A stretch of DNA of 64,000 bases from Alligator mississippiensis (Eukaryota; Chordata; Crocodylia; Alligatoridae), in the NCBI RefSeq assembly GCF_030867095.1, contig NC_081824.1:304250956-304314955 (forward strand), read 5' to 3'. This document shows positions 1-33,770 of the stretch, one piece after another (the stretch's first letter is position 1; each line of letters opens with the position of its first letter). Both the position numbers and the translations under genes were made by a program. The notes below the pieces were generated by a model that ran no database searches, had not been told where the DNA came from, and saw only the letters and a program-made list of their open reading frames with translations.

Positions 1-55
1 GTATGGGACTAGCTAGTAGAGAGATCCTGCACTGAAGCAACCCTTTAGCCCCATC

Positions 56-258
56 CAGCTGCGTCAGCGTCTACACATGCAGTGCTGCAGAGTAAAACAC
101 TCCACAGCAGAGTAGTGCTTGCATTTACAAGTACAACCCTGCTGCAGTTTATTTGTTTGCTCCAGCCTAATAGCTCTGCCCATGTAGGTGCCAAGACATT
201 TACTATGTAGTGAATTAGGCAGCCCTGCAGTAAACATCTTGTGTAGATGCACGCACTG
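56..258. repeat. MITE-like element with imperfect inverted ends
   Basis: The two ends are inverted relatives of each other: CAGCTGCGT followed by a CTACACA core at 56-85, and the complement of CTACACAAGATG with TGCGTG at 232-258, each followed inward by a CTGCAG. No target-site duplication is evident and no coding sequence is seen. It resembles short non-autonomous DNA transposons of reptile genomes, but I cannot name a family. Confidence 0.3.
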
Positions 259-584
259 TATACTGAAAATGGGGGTGCAGAGGCATTGCCTCCAGCAGAA
301 CATCATCCTCTGCAATTAATTGCTAAGATTATGACAAGACCCACAGATTTCTGGTTCTTTGTCCTGCTGTGTTTTGTATGCTAGCCTGGTTCTGCGTAGG
401 TGAAAATCATTTCACCTGATGAGTCTGTAAGCTTGTGGTGAGATGCTTGCTGTTGAGATGGCTAATCAGGAGTGGAAACTTCCTTGGTGTTCTTTGGTCA
501 AACAATTAAAAAGGTATCTACTGTATTCATACATTTTAGACACAGATCCCTAAATTCAACATTGTCTAAGCTGCATTCTGAATA

Positions 585-1146
585 CAAGCAGTCCTTGGAC
601 TTATAATTGGTTCCTGAAAAATGCATCTTAAGTGGACACATTATAACAAGGAACTCATTTTTCCCCTGTAGGAAACAATATTATAAATTGGGGATTGGTT
701 CCTGAAATAAGGTCGATACCCTATTTTCACCAAAAATAACCCAGAATTTCGTACTTAGTCAATTATAGATTAATAATATAGCTATATTAATGCATTTGTA
801 TTGTAAATAGCAATCACATTGATTTGGAAAGACTTCTTTGAGGCAACTTTGCTGGACTTTTTGAAAGGCCCTTGTTTGGACTTGCTGAAGGGTTCTTGGC
901 TAGAGTCTTCTCAGAAGTCTTGGCTGCAGGTTTTTCTGGAGTTTTGTCTGCTTTTTTAAAGAAAGTGTCTAAGCAAGTTTGGACAGATGTTCTCCAGGGA
1001 CATGGGCAATGCAGCAAACTTGTTTGCTGGTGTGGTGTTGCATCAGATCAAGTGTTGTAAAGTCGAAACTGACATCAGAAAGTTGAAACAGGGTGTCAAT
1101 TTATAAACATTGTAAGTACAAAACATTGTAAGTCGAGGATTGCTTG
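585..1146 (-). mobile_element. pogo/Tigger-like DNA transposon remnant
   Basis: The element begins CAAGCAGTCCTTGGACTTA after a TA at 583-584 and ends with the complement of CAAGCAATCCTCGACTTAC before a TA at 1147-1148, which is the arrangement of pogo/Tigger members of the Tc1/mariner superfamily: related inverted ends and a TA target duplication. Inside, on the minus strand (1017-814), a 67-codon open stretch with QTCLDTFFKK followed by Lys/Pro/Ser-rich repeats resembles the tail of a Tigger transposase; Q-x-x-L-x-x-F-F is a PCNA-interaction motif of the kind reported in pogo transposase. The catalytic DDE core is missing, so this is an internally deleted copy. Confidence 0.6.
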
Positions 1147-1384
1147 TATCTGGTGGTAATTTTTTTTATTTTTTTTTTTAAAAACCTCGCTTCCTTTAGT
1201 AGCAAAATTATTCCATTAACTAGGTTCTCTGGTGCTACATACATTGTTTGTTATGGAATGCTAGGATTCATTTTAGAGCACCTGCTGATAAAATAATCAT
1301 TAGGTTAAGGGAAGGATTTCAACAAATTGGGAAGCCTCTACAAATCCTTACCAGACAGGTTCTATTTTTAATGCCAGTGGCTGG

Positions 1385-1525
1385 CTGGAAACCTTGATCC
1401 AGTCCTTTCCATGTTGTGGTTCTGCGCCCTTATCTGTGAAATGGAGATAATGATGCCAACCTCTTTGTAAAGCACTTTGAGATCTACCACTGGAAAAAAT
1501 TCCCTATATAAAAATGAGGCATCTT
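1385..1525 (+). repeat. CORE-SINE / MIR-like 3' fragment
   Basis: The stretch TTATCTGTGAAATGGAGATA followed by GTAAAGCACTTTGAGAT and CTATATAAAAATGAG matches the general pattern of the 3' half of old amniote CORE-type SINEs (ctgtgaaatgggataat ... aagcgctttgagat ... ctatataa). It is diverged and has no clear ends. Identification is from pattern memory. Confidence 0.4.
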
Positions 1526-2214
1526 TCTCAACAGCAGAAGCAAACATACTAGCAGACCCCACAGGTCATGGAATCCATTTGGCAAGTTCCAGGAAAGATG
1601 TTTTGCTAAGCAAAACACAGATTTTTTCCATCTTTAACAAGTCTGTAAATGTATTTGCAGTTACATCCATCCTACATACCCGAAGAGCAAACATGGTACA
1701 CGTGGGCTTGCATACTGCTGTTAGAGATGTACTCTGAGCAGCTTCACTGAGGCCCATGCAGCTTGATGAAGAATCAAACAGGGTGCATAAGTAAGGGCTG
1801 TGGATTCAGCACTCCTTAAAATCCTGGAGGTCTTCTAGTCTATTGATTATTGTCCATGATGAATCACAGCTGTGACTCCCAGGGAAAAGAGTAGATGGTA
1901 TAAGATGGTAAGAAGTCCTATAGGTAGGAAATGAAGTTTATTTTTGCACAGAGGGAGCTGAAGATGGAAGTCTGTCCCTCTGGGTCCATGAGAGTCTTTG
2001 TGAGAAGTGTTGAGTAGCTCTTTGATGTGTTCATCAAGTAGAATTCCTTCCCAGGTGTCAGATGGCAGGCAAGGGAAAAAAACAAAAACAAACGAACAAA
2101 CTTCCTTGTTCTGCACTGAAGTTTAAAAATCAGCTATCAAGTGCATCCCTGAAACATGGAGATGCCAAATTTTAGCCAATTTTGGATTTTAAACTTCATT
2201 GCAGAACAATGCCA

Positions 2215-2345
2215 TCCTGCGCCATCTACATTTTTCCCTGAGCCTGATGAAGGGACTTTCTGCAAGCTTTTGGGATCAAAAGGACAACTTTCCTCTTCCT
2301 TGCCATTTTCTAGTTGGTTTAATAAAAAGGTATCATTTTGGATAC
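2215..2345 (+). repeat. dispersed repeat, family R1, copy 1
   Basis: Contains CCTGATGAAGGGACTTTCTG, GCAAGCTTTTGGGATC and CTAGTTGGTTTAATAAAAAG. The same layout (a gatgaag-type segment, an aagctt segment, then tagttggtctaataaaaga) recurs in diverged form elsewhere in the window (29865-30020, and on the other strand at 47655-47810). This is a common class of old interspersed repeat in sauropsids; I do not assign a name. Confidence 0.4.
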
Positions 2346-3440
2346 ATGACTTCTAGTTTTTTGTATGACAACACACTGTTCTCTTCCCTCGAGGGTTTGC
2401 ATTGGTTTCAGAAGCCTGTTACAGGCTTGAGCATTACCAGCATCAGTGTATAGTAGTGCATAGTGATGTCCATCTCTTACACCTGCACTGGATCTCTGCC
2501 AAGATGGGGTCAGCCCCACTATACCCAAGCCCTTCCAGGCAGTATTTGACAGCTTGGCTTATTAATAGCCACTTATGTGGTCTGTTGCACATTCTGCATT
2601 AAACAGCACCCATCCCAGCATTTTCTAGTTTTCATAATGCTGCTCAATAGTATCACATACAATTAATAGCTGAGTAGTAAGCATTCCAATGCAGTTATAG
2701 AGCCTCTAAAGCTATTGTTCATAGCTTCTCATCTAGTCCATTCCATTGTAGAGATAGAAATACAGCAAAAGACTAGGTTCTTTGTTGTCCAACAGCCCTG
2801 CTGAAGGCCACAGTTGTAGGCAAACTACCATTTGTGCACTTTTCAGAGGTAAGACAACTTGTATTTTTTTTTTTTTATTCTACTGTATTTGCACCATGTC
2901 CTTTTTAGTAGGCCTTCTTGCAACTTTCCAAGAAGAGTAGTCTCTTCTGAAGCTGAAAGGCCTTCCATTGAACAGATTAATGCAATGTGTATTAGACAAG
3001 TTTGGCTGTATGCAGCTTTAGGGAAAAAGACAGTCACGATGCAAATCTCATGATGCCAGAAATTGAGTGTTTTCAAAGGCATATTCTCAAACCCTGAAAA
3101 TTAGCCCACTGAAAAAAACCCAATTCTTGGGCTATACTAACATACCCCTAGGAAGCAATAATAAAGCCTAGAACTCAAGGTCCTTACAATGAGGATGCTC
3201 AAAGGCAACAAAAGCCCATTTTTGCCCTCTTCTCAATTCTAGACACGTTTTCCTGTGCAGGCTTTGTCCTGCAATATGAGTATCAAAGTGAAGTTACCAT
3301 GTCAACTGGTAACCATGCAGCCCAACACAAACATCAGATGGCAGATCATATTCACTTACATACTGTGTTCCAGATACATCTTGTATAAAAAAAACAAACA
3401 AACAAACCAACTGGAACAGCAAGGCTAAACAAACTGAGCA
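2346..3440. other. intergenic, nothing recognised
   Basis: AT-rich sequence just downstream of the helicase gene's likely cleavage site. I see no exon with splice signals and no convincing repeat. The segment 3390-3415 contains TG/T-rich sequence on the minus strand that fits the downstream element of the polyadenylation site. Confidence 0.4.
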
Positions 3441-5925
3441 GGCAGTGTGCAGTTCAACTTTTTTATTTTAATAAAATCAAGAGTAATGCACAGCACATGC
3501 AGTGCTAGCATCTAAACTAATACAATAAGCAATTACTAAACCTACAGTGACTTGAAGTTCAATTTTTTTTATTTTATTACATTCAGCAAGTTTAAATCCA
3601 TTCTTTGCTTATAATTTTGAATCCTTATTTCCGAACCGAAAAAATATTGCTGGCTGATAAAACTTGCTAAAATGCACAAGTCACTGATTATGCCAATACA
3701 ACAAAGATAACCACATGTTTGAGGATTGCAATGTGCCAGACATTCACTGAAAAAAATAAAAAATAAAAAACCAAAAAACACACAACTAAACAAAACTCAC
3801 GCAACAAACATCTGAGAATCTGGACACTTCACATCAGTGTTTAGAAGTGTTTCATTAATATCTTAAGACAAGTGTATCAAAACCTTGGCATGTTTAAATT
3901 TTAAGTTGCCAATTTTTTTTGTTTTACTATCAGAAAGTTATGGCTACACTGCCAATGCCGGGTCTGCTTAATTTGACTTAAGAGTTTAATATGACTTAAA
4001 CATTAAAAGCTCACACTACCCCGAAATATATAATTTCACGCATACGGTGACATTCAACATTCAAGTGCCAGTGTTTTTGTACTGTCTTTTGGTCAAGTTT
4101 CTTTAAACTTTCAAAGAATCACTTTTAGGCTTACAAAAATAAATATTTGTCAAAAATGTTCAATAAATATTACACAAAACTAGCAGCAAAAAGTATCTAG
4201 AAATCTGTCGTGTGCAAATAGTTTTCTTCCCAGCTATCATTCCCATGGTCCCAAATATGTTTTAGAATCTATTTCCTCCTCCTTAAACAAGCTGCGTTCA
4301 ATCTCCAAGAGACAAAATAAGATTGGAAGTTAAGGACACGCACACAAGACATATATAAAATTCTCTGAATGTGCAATAAAAGAAGTATTTTGTAAAAAGT
4401 TATGGGCAAAATGTACAAGGGCCTAAACCTAGACTTGAAATAGCACCATAACAAATGACCTCAATACTGTCAAGTGCACCTACTTAATAAAAGTTTTAGA
4501 ACAAGGCACAATACACTTGAAAAAATCTATTGCACTTTAGGAGATTTTTGCCGTTTTCCTATGCCACTGTAGATTAGGAGTTGATAACTGCTCTGGCCAC
4601 AAAATTTAGCACAGAAATTCCAAGTGGCAGAGGCAATTTAATGGTGGACAATACTCATCTTTGGCCAGATTTAGCATAAACAGACTATAAATACAATGGA
4701 AACCTATGCAACTAAAACTGACTAAAACTGCACTTCAATAGCAGAATTGAAACCTTGTGCAGTTATGTACATTTCCAACCTGTGATCTCAAGATTTGTTT
4801 GTTAACTCTTCTGGAGCCATTTTACAAAGTCTACAGTAAGCCAGTTTAACATCTCCACGCAGCTTGAACAGAGTAATGTGAATCTGCATTAAAATAAAGC
4901 CTGCTGCATAATTCTTCCTGTTCATACCCTCTTGACCAAAAAACATCAACACTAGCATGCGTTATTAGACCAAAAATAAATCAGTCAGGCCCTTAAGGAG
5001 GACCAGTCACTGTCATGGTCAGCCATTCTACCATTTCAATTTCATATGGCAGGCATTTTAAAAAGTCTAAGTAGATGAATTCTCCTAAAAACTATTTCAA
5101 GTTATCAGACCTTTAAACATTCCCTGTAATATTCTGCCCACATTTGGCTAGCTCACAATTAATGATCTGCCTAAACATTGAAAAAGGAATTGCTGTGTTT
5201 ACTTGCATTAACTTCAAAAAACAGTGCTTTTAATGTATGCATGTCTCCATACATCATCTCATCATGACTGGAATGGCTTATTAAAGGCTATCAGGTTCTA
5301 AGTACCTATCCAGGATAGAGTGAGCAAATCAGAACTTTAACTTAGTACAGTTTTGCCACATTAGAAACTAATTGCATCGATATGCTTCAAGATGTTTTAT
5401 TTTCCAAATCTGCAAGTAAAAAGCCCTAATGCAGGCTACCGCATAAGTTTCTTTGTAATATTATGGATGAATCGATGATTCCTGTTTAAGTTGTATCACA
5501 CCTGTGTGCCAAGGTTTGATTTTAGCCCAAGATCATTATTTTTTATTTTGTCAAAAACAATTGGTATCTTGAGCATTACTGAGCCAACAGGACATCAAAA
5601 TAAAAAGTTGTCTAAAGTTAAAGGCACAGTACATTAACAAACAAATGATCCTCAGTCACAAAATTATAAATGCAGTTTTTGGATGGGGTGGGTGGGAGGG
5701 GAGTTAAATCCTGACTACAGCAATAGTCTTCAAACCACCTTCAAAATAGGGCTGCTTGTTCCTTTTGTTTCCGTGTGACCTTGAGCTCCCTTAAAAAAAA
5801 TTTCAGTGGAGAATCACAGCTGGTAATGTACTGCGAGTTCTTGAAGCTACACAAGGTATAGTCTGGCTAAGTTACATGTGGTTTCCATATTAGCTTGTTT
5901 GGTAGGATGTCTGCTGCAAGCAGAT
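3441..5925 (-). other. DDX3X: DDX3X 3' untranslated region (inferred extent)
   Basis: AT-rich sequence directly after the stop codon, lacking open frames. The proposed end rests on the AATAAA hexamer at 3467-3462 on the minus strand, followed 45-75 bases later by a GTTTGTTTG-rich stretch typical of a downstream element. The resulting length, about 2.5 kb, is close to the long 3'UTR known for human DDX3X. Earlier hexamers on the same strand (around 5547-5542, 5401-5396 and 3577-3572) could give shorter forms. The end has not been shown by transcript data. Confidence 0.6.
3462..3467 (-). promoter_or_regulatory. DDX3X: polyadenylation signal AATAAA (distal)
   Basis: Canonical AATAAA on the minus strand with U- and GU-rich sequence downstream at about 3415-3385. 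It is the last good hexamer before the sequence loses 3'UTR character, and its position gives a UTR length like that of the human gene. Confidence 0.55.
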
Positions 5926-28548
<22,623 letters not shown>

Positions 28549-28694
28549 AACGAGGGCTCGTCACGGGAGGTCTGGCTCCACGTAAAGAGAGTTGCTCAGG
28601 CCGGATTTCGAACTCGCCGCTGTTGCCGCCTCCGCTGCTACCACCACGCTCCGCTCGCGTCTCTAACTGAAACCCCCCCACCTCGGCCCCGGCC

Positions 28695-28702
28695 TTTATA
28701 TA
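28695..28702 (-). promoter_or_regulatory. DDX3X: TATA-like box TATATAAA, DDX3X promoter
   Basis: On the minus strand TATATAAA lies 147 bases upstream of the ATG in GC-rich sequence. Initiation 25-30 bases downstream would give a 5'UTR of about 120 bases. A CpG-island housekeeping promoter need not use it. Confidence 0.45.
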
Positions 28703-28790
28703 CCACCGCCCCCGCCGGCGCGCTGACCTCAGCACGCAAGCTCCGCCCCTTCCGAGAGCGTGCGCGAGACCGAGAGCCCGGCGGCTGGGT

Positions 28791-29060
28791 TCTCGCGAGA
28801 AGAATCGGCCGCTCCGCGCTAGGGAATGGGAGGAAAGGCTGGCTTCTCGCGAGAGCTGCGCCGGCTCTTGCGATAGACCCTCAGTGGAAGGCCGAGAGGC
28901 AGCGGAATCTCTATAAGTGGCGGAAGGGTGGGGGGAAGTCTCTGCAGGATCCCGCGAGATTTCCTTCGCCTCGGCCTCTAGAAGAAAGGCCGGCTGGATG
29001 TCGCGCGAGATGGCTACCTCGCCACCCACCCCCTGTCTTCTCTTTGAAGACCTCGCGAGA
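28791..29060. promoter_or_regulatory. cluster of TCTCGCGAGA-type elements
   Basis: Two perfect palindromes TCTCGCGAGA (28791-28800 and 28845-28854) and three one-mismatch forms: TCCCGCGAGA (28950-28959), TCGCGCGAGA (29001-29010) and CCTCGCGAGA (29051-29060). This motif is a known CpG-island promoter element, bound by BANP. Five in 270 bases just upstream of the helicase start suggests a strong housekeeping promoter. Confidence 0.65.
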
Positions 29061-29140
29061 CTTCCCGGCCCTCGGCCCGCGCGGCGATGTCTCTAGAAGG
29101 AGTCGGAACCTAGGTCACGTGGGCGGCCCCGCGGGGGTTC

Positions 29141-29152
29141 GCCGCCATCTTG
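29141..29152 (-). promoter_or_regulatory. DDX3X: YY1-type site, possible upstream start region
   Basis: CAAGATGGCGGC on the minus strand is the full YY1 consensus, often found just downstream of transcription starts. It lies about 600 bases before the ATG; a start near it would give a long 5'UTR like the human one. An E-box CACGTG sits at 29116-29121. Confidence 0.45.
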
Positions 29153-29420
29153 TGAGCTGTGCGGCGCTGTGGCGCAGGCTCTTAATGGAGGAAGCGGCCG
29201 AGCTTGGAGGCTTGATCGCTGTCAGCGGGCATATCCGCAGCCTGCCCCGCGCAGCCCAAGTGTGACCTGCGGCGGGAGCCCGGCAACGCCCGCGGGTGTC
29301 ACCCGTGACGCATGGGGCCCGGGGCACCAGGTGCCTACCGGGCACCCGGGGCAGGGCGGCTGTCCCCGCACCACCCCGACCCTGCCTGACCCTGGCTGCC
29401 CGGCATCTGGCCCACGAGGT

Positions 29421-29864
29421 GCCTGGGCAGCTCCCTAGGCACCCTCTGGGCCTTGCTGCTTCCTCCACACACACATCTCTTCCCCCCCCCCAGGGCCCCT
29501 GCTTGTACCCTCCTGCTGTTCAAGGTGCTTGGTTCCATGCAGCAGCCTTCCCTCTTCCCGTCTGCTTCAAAAGCTAACTGTAACACTGATCTCCCTTAGC
29601 TGTGCCTGGAGCAGCCCAGAACTCCCTCCCCCCCCCCCCCCCCCAGGTGCCCACCTTTGTCACCTCACTGCAGCAGCTTCCCTGACCTCGCATCAGGCCT
29701 CAAGATGGACACAACTCAACTGCATACTGCAGGCTTCTTGGCCAGGGGGAAAAGTGACACCTAAAGTAAACTGGTTGGAGCAAGTGATTGGAAACAGATT
29801 CAAAGCTGCAACGCCACATAAGTTCAGTACATCTTTCCCTCCAGGAGCAGCACACCCCCACTGC
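29421..29864. other. intergenic, nothing recognised
   Basis: Transition out of the CpG island. Contains C-runs around 29487 and 29627-29644. No gene or clear repeat. Confidence 0.4.
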
Positions 29865-30020
29865 AGATGCTTCCTCAGCCTGACACAGGGTATTTATACC
29901 CGAATGCTTGCTAAGAAGAATTTTTCCAACTTTGTGAGTTGGTCTAATAAGAGATACCAGATTTACCCAAAGAGCCTTGTCTGCCTATGTCCTCAGACCA
30001 ACACGGCTACAACCTACACC
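29865..30020 (+). repeat. dispersed repeat, family R1, copy 2
   Basis: Best-preserved copy: TTTTTCCAACTTTGTGAGTTGGTCTAATAAG region, then AGATACCAGATTTACCCAAA, CTTGTCTGCCTATGTCC and ACCAACACGGCTACAACC. Related segments at 2215, 34440, and on the minus strand at 32912 and 47655. Confidence 0.5.
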
Positions 30021-30748
30021 CCTGTGCATATGTAAACCCGCTGTCAAAATGGCCAAAAACAGTTTCAGATTGACCTGGGTGGCTGTAGTATCAGACTTTG
30101 CCAATTTAGGTTAAATTGTTTTGTTGAAATTCAGTCCTAGATCCCCTCCAGATTCAAGTCAACTCATAGTCCCCCAGCATCCTGGGATGCTTTGCATTTC
30201 CCCCACAGGGTGGGCAGGCTAGCCTTGGCCCAAGCTGTCTGCTCCAGCAGAGCAGGGAGACATGCTCTAGTGCCTGCCCTCAGCTTCCAGCTTGGGCCAA
30301 TGCAAGCATGTGGCTGCATTTCCAGAATCAAAAGTCAACGTGCTCACTTGCTTATTGGTTCAATCTACACAGTTTAGTTTAACTTGTGAAGACTGAATCT
30401 ATTCATTCAGCCTCAGGCTTTTGGTTGTCTGTACTTAGCCCTTGTGTTCCTGAAGGCACCCCCCACCCTGCCTCTCAGATCAGGGGTGAGTGATGTAGGG
30501 ATAACTGGTTTCCCTAGTGTTGTCAGCCTTGATCACCCCATAATTCTATCAGCATTCAGAAAGCCAGTGGTTTATCCTCCCCTGAAGCTCCACCTTGCTG
30601 CTATAGGTGCAGGTTATCAGTCTGTGACCATAGGTGATGAACAAGAGTTTCAGTGTACAAATCATAGTCATTTGACTATCACAGCTCTTCCCCCCTCCTC
30701 ACCCCACCCTGTCTACATCCACTTACTGCATCAGATTACAAACCTAAG

Positions 30749-30838
30749 ACCTGGTCCTGCAAATACTTGTAAACTGAGTTGTACTGATGTTGAGTAGTCC
30801 CATCAAGGTTACGGAGGTTGTCCGCAGGGTGTTTGCAG
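30749..30838. repeat. old palindromic repeat fragment (tcctgcaaa type)
   Basis: CTGGTCCTGCAAATACTTGT, TGAGTAGTCCCATCAAGG and, at the other end, GGGTGTTTGCAGACC follow a repeat common in birds and reptiles whose two ends are inverted copies. Strongly diverged. Confidence 0.35.
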
Positions 30839-32330
30839 ACCCACAGCCTTTAAGGTCTCAGGGGTAGAAAGTGTCTTGTTTCTACATGTTACTTAATAAA
30901 TTGTTTCACTCAAGCAAGCAATAGCAATGCTTATAGGTAACAGGATGGCAGTAGTCATCATGCATGGTTTCTTCCTCCACCACAAATCACAGGTTGAGAG
31001 AGGATACCCAAGAAGTGCTAGTTGAGCCAGCATACAAAATTTCTCTCTCTCATACCTATTTGAGCTTCAGTAGCTCTCAAATTTACACTCAAGATTTTTC
31101 CACACAACTCTCCTTGAAGTTGAAGCCATCTGTCTCAAGGGATTAAACCCTAGCAGGCTTTGCACACACAAATAAATCCCACAGTGAGTTTGTATGCAAC
31201 CTGTTTCCCCAGACATGCTAAACAACTCTATTGAGTACAGTTTTTGTCTTTTTTTTAAATAAAATATTTACCATTCTTCTGCTTTGTTCCTCCATAACAC
31301 TCTCTTAACCAACTGAATCCCAATAAAGTTAAAAGATTATGTGCCTGTGCATCTTCCCCAGATGCTTCTATTTATACACTTTGAATGCCTGCAGGTGATC
31401 TTCCTCTCACAAATAATGTAAGATGGAAGTCTTCCCCCTCCTCCCCCCAGTAGTTCTACAATTTAAAGGAAAACTGTTGGGAGTTTATTCCCCAAACATA
31501 GTTGTAGGGGAAGCAAGAATATCTGATACCATATATTATTATAATATTTGCATTCATTTTTTCTAATTTTCAAGGAAAATAAATGTTTGATTTAAACATT
31601 CACTGATACACTGGTATTGTTTTCAATAATGCACCCAGAATCTTAATGGCATTAACCAATCCCTGTTCAGTCTATGAGCCACAAAGGGATTATTTTAATT
31701 TAGATTCTTATCCTACAGTTTGTTATGTGAATGTAGACCCCCTTATCCTCCTGAAACTCTCTGAAGGTGATGGAGTTCTAGAGGAGCGCAAAGGCTTATC
31801 TCATGCATCACACTAGAGGCTCAGAGGTTAATTGAAGTCTACCCACACAAAGCAAATGGCAGGTATAGGGTCCTGTGCATGAGGTTAACTTTTTCCATGA
31901 GTTATCCCCCCCCGAGTAGAAAGAATATCTGTTCTTATTTTCTAATTTGATAGTGCTGTGTATATAGCCAGTTTCACTGTTTCTCCCCGCTATAGTCAGT
32001 CATTTAGCACTAATTCTGTAAAGGGACATATAGGTATTTAACAGCTACAGTAGGCCCCTGAGTCCAGTCTTAGCTGCCACTGAGATCCTGAAACTCCTCT
32101 TTAGCTGGTGCCTAACTTTGCAGTTGCTGTTTTCTGCTTGTAGGCACCCACAACACTATTTCTCTTGACACTGCTGAGCAGATCAGTTCTGCTCTGCACC
32201 TAAACTCCAGCAAAGTGTATTCCCCTGCCTCTTTCACATGCTTACTGGATCAGGACATGCATTCCCAAAGCATATCTACCAGATCAGGGCTCACACACAG
32301 AACAACTGGGGACAAGAATTCTCTGCCTTG
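30839..32330. other. intergenic, nothing recognised
   Basis: AT-rich sequence with no gene, splice pattern or named repeat that I can support. Confidence 0.4.
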
Positions 32331-32339
32331 GTGTCTCGC

Positions 32340-32770
32340 TTTACCCAGTGGTCTGGTGGTTAAGGCGCACATGGCCAAGGTGAGAGACTTTCTCCCTCAT
32401 ATAGAGGAAGAACTTGAATATGCTGGGAGAATGCTGGAGCCACTAAACTATTACCTAATCTGCAGTAGGCTGAGTTTTCCCTAGTCTGTCCTGTTGAAGC
32501 TGTTCTCCTAAGTAAAAAAAACAGTTTTCACTGAAAGAGAGAACAAAGCATGACTTTCCAGCTTGACAGCTAGGGCACTTACCTAAGATATTGCAGAGTA
32601 GGGTTCAAGTATCGGCTGCAGTGAATAATTAATTAGACAAAGCAAAACAGCTCCAGCTAGCTATCCTAAAATACCTGATAGTTTGCTTGCTAGGACACTC
32701 CTGAAAGATAGCAGACCTAGATTCAAGTCCTTTTAAATCAGGAATTTAAAAGCAGGTGATTCCTACTGAG
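32340..32770 (+). repeat. three tRNA-like modules, SINE-derived
   Basis: Box A/B-like segments recur: GTGGTCTGGTGGTTAAGGCG at 32350; CTAGGGCACTTACCTAAG with GGGTTCAAGTATC at 32570-32625; GCTAGGACACTCCTGAAAG with AGATTCAAGTCC at 32686-32730. This matches diverged tRNA-related interspersed repeats of sauropsids rather than a working tRNA gene, because no complete cloverleaf can be formed. Confidence 0.4.
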
Positions 32771-32911
32771 CTATTGGCTTTAATAGAATGGCTGTCACTT
32801 TTTGAGAAGGAGCTGAACAGGTCTATGTATCTATCTCCAGGAGATGTTTTTCAGCTGAAAATCTTAAGAAGCAATAGGTGCCCTTGCAGCCTGATTTTAC
32901 TTTTGAAAAGA

Positions 32912-32990
32912 GAAAGGTAGTTAGCCCTGTTTGTCTGAAATCAGGAAGAAGGCAGGACAGAGTGGCACTTTAGGTTGCAAATAGACACTG
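32912..32990 (-). repeat. dispersed repeat, family R1, fragment
   Basis: GGTAGTTAGCCCTGTTTGTC and GGCAGGACAGAGTGGCACTT are the complement of the repeat's 3' end (tgccactctgtcctgcc ... gacaaacagggctaacta). Confidence 0.4.
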
Positions 32991-33029
32991 CCTATGTGCC
33001 GCCATACAAATGTGTACAGGAGCATAAAG

Positions 33030-33770
33030 CTGTCACAACCCAAGGGTGTGATTTTTGTTTGTGTGTGCTTTGGCACTGCTAAATCATTTCCCGCCACTCG
33101 TAGCTTTCTTTGCAGGGTGCATTTCTTAGTTGCAAAAGAAGAAATGCACGCTGCAAGGAATTCCCGCCATTTGTATTCAAATTTGTGCCCCACTATTGGC
33201 CAGTTCTAAATTATTCCCACGTGGTGGCTAGCGATTGGCTTGCTAGCCGTATAAGAGGCTCGAGCGGTTTCTGCCCAAGTTGGAGATCTTCATGACTATC
33301 AGGAGGAGGAGAACTTCACATCTTGCGAAGATCTCTAAGCGCTGCGGAGCCTATCGGACCCAGCGTGTATTTCAAGAAGGCTATAGGGGTCTGATCAGCC
33401 TCTCACCTCTCCCCATCGCCTCCTGATCCCTCGACGTACCCTTCCCTGCATGCAAGTTCCACGGAGCCTAGCAAGCTTCGTGTGGGTCTATTCAGAGCTC
33501 TTTGCTTCGAGTACTTTCTTCGGTTGGCACGACGGGCTCGTGGTTTAGAGCCTCCAACCGGATTGGGCTAGAAGGTTCACAGGAAGGAACTCTAGTCCGC
33601 CTCTCTTCTTTTCTATCTGTAACTGCAACTCAAGCAAGTTTTCCTGCCTGCACCTTGACCATCTTTGGTGTAAGTAAAATAATCTTAAATCAACCACTAA
33701 GTGTCCGTGCCTAATTCTAGCGTGCCTCCTGCCTTCCCTGACCCGGCGTGTCTGGGCTGCTGGCGACAGC
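33030..33770 (+). repeat. probable solo LTR of an endogenous retrovirus
   Basis: Starts TGTCACAACC. In order it contains two CCAAT-type sites (ATTGG at about 33195 and 33233), a TATA-like GTATAAGA (33250) and then a GC-richer R/U5-like stretch with AAATAATCTTAAATC and CACTAAGTGTCCGTGCCTAA. This promoter-then-leader layout and abrupt change from its flanks suit an LTR. No gag, pol or env coding sequence flanks it. Termini and the short target duplication were not resolved; an isolated CpG-rich promoter is the alternative. Confidence 0.4.

Noticed and set aside
32340-32770. Possible tRNA genes
   Set aside because: Box A/B-like words are present but no complete acceptor stem or cloverleaf can be formed; the modules look like old SINE pieces.
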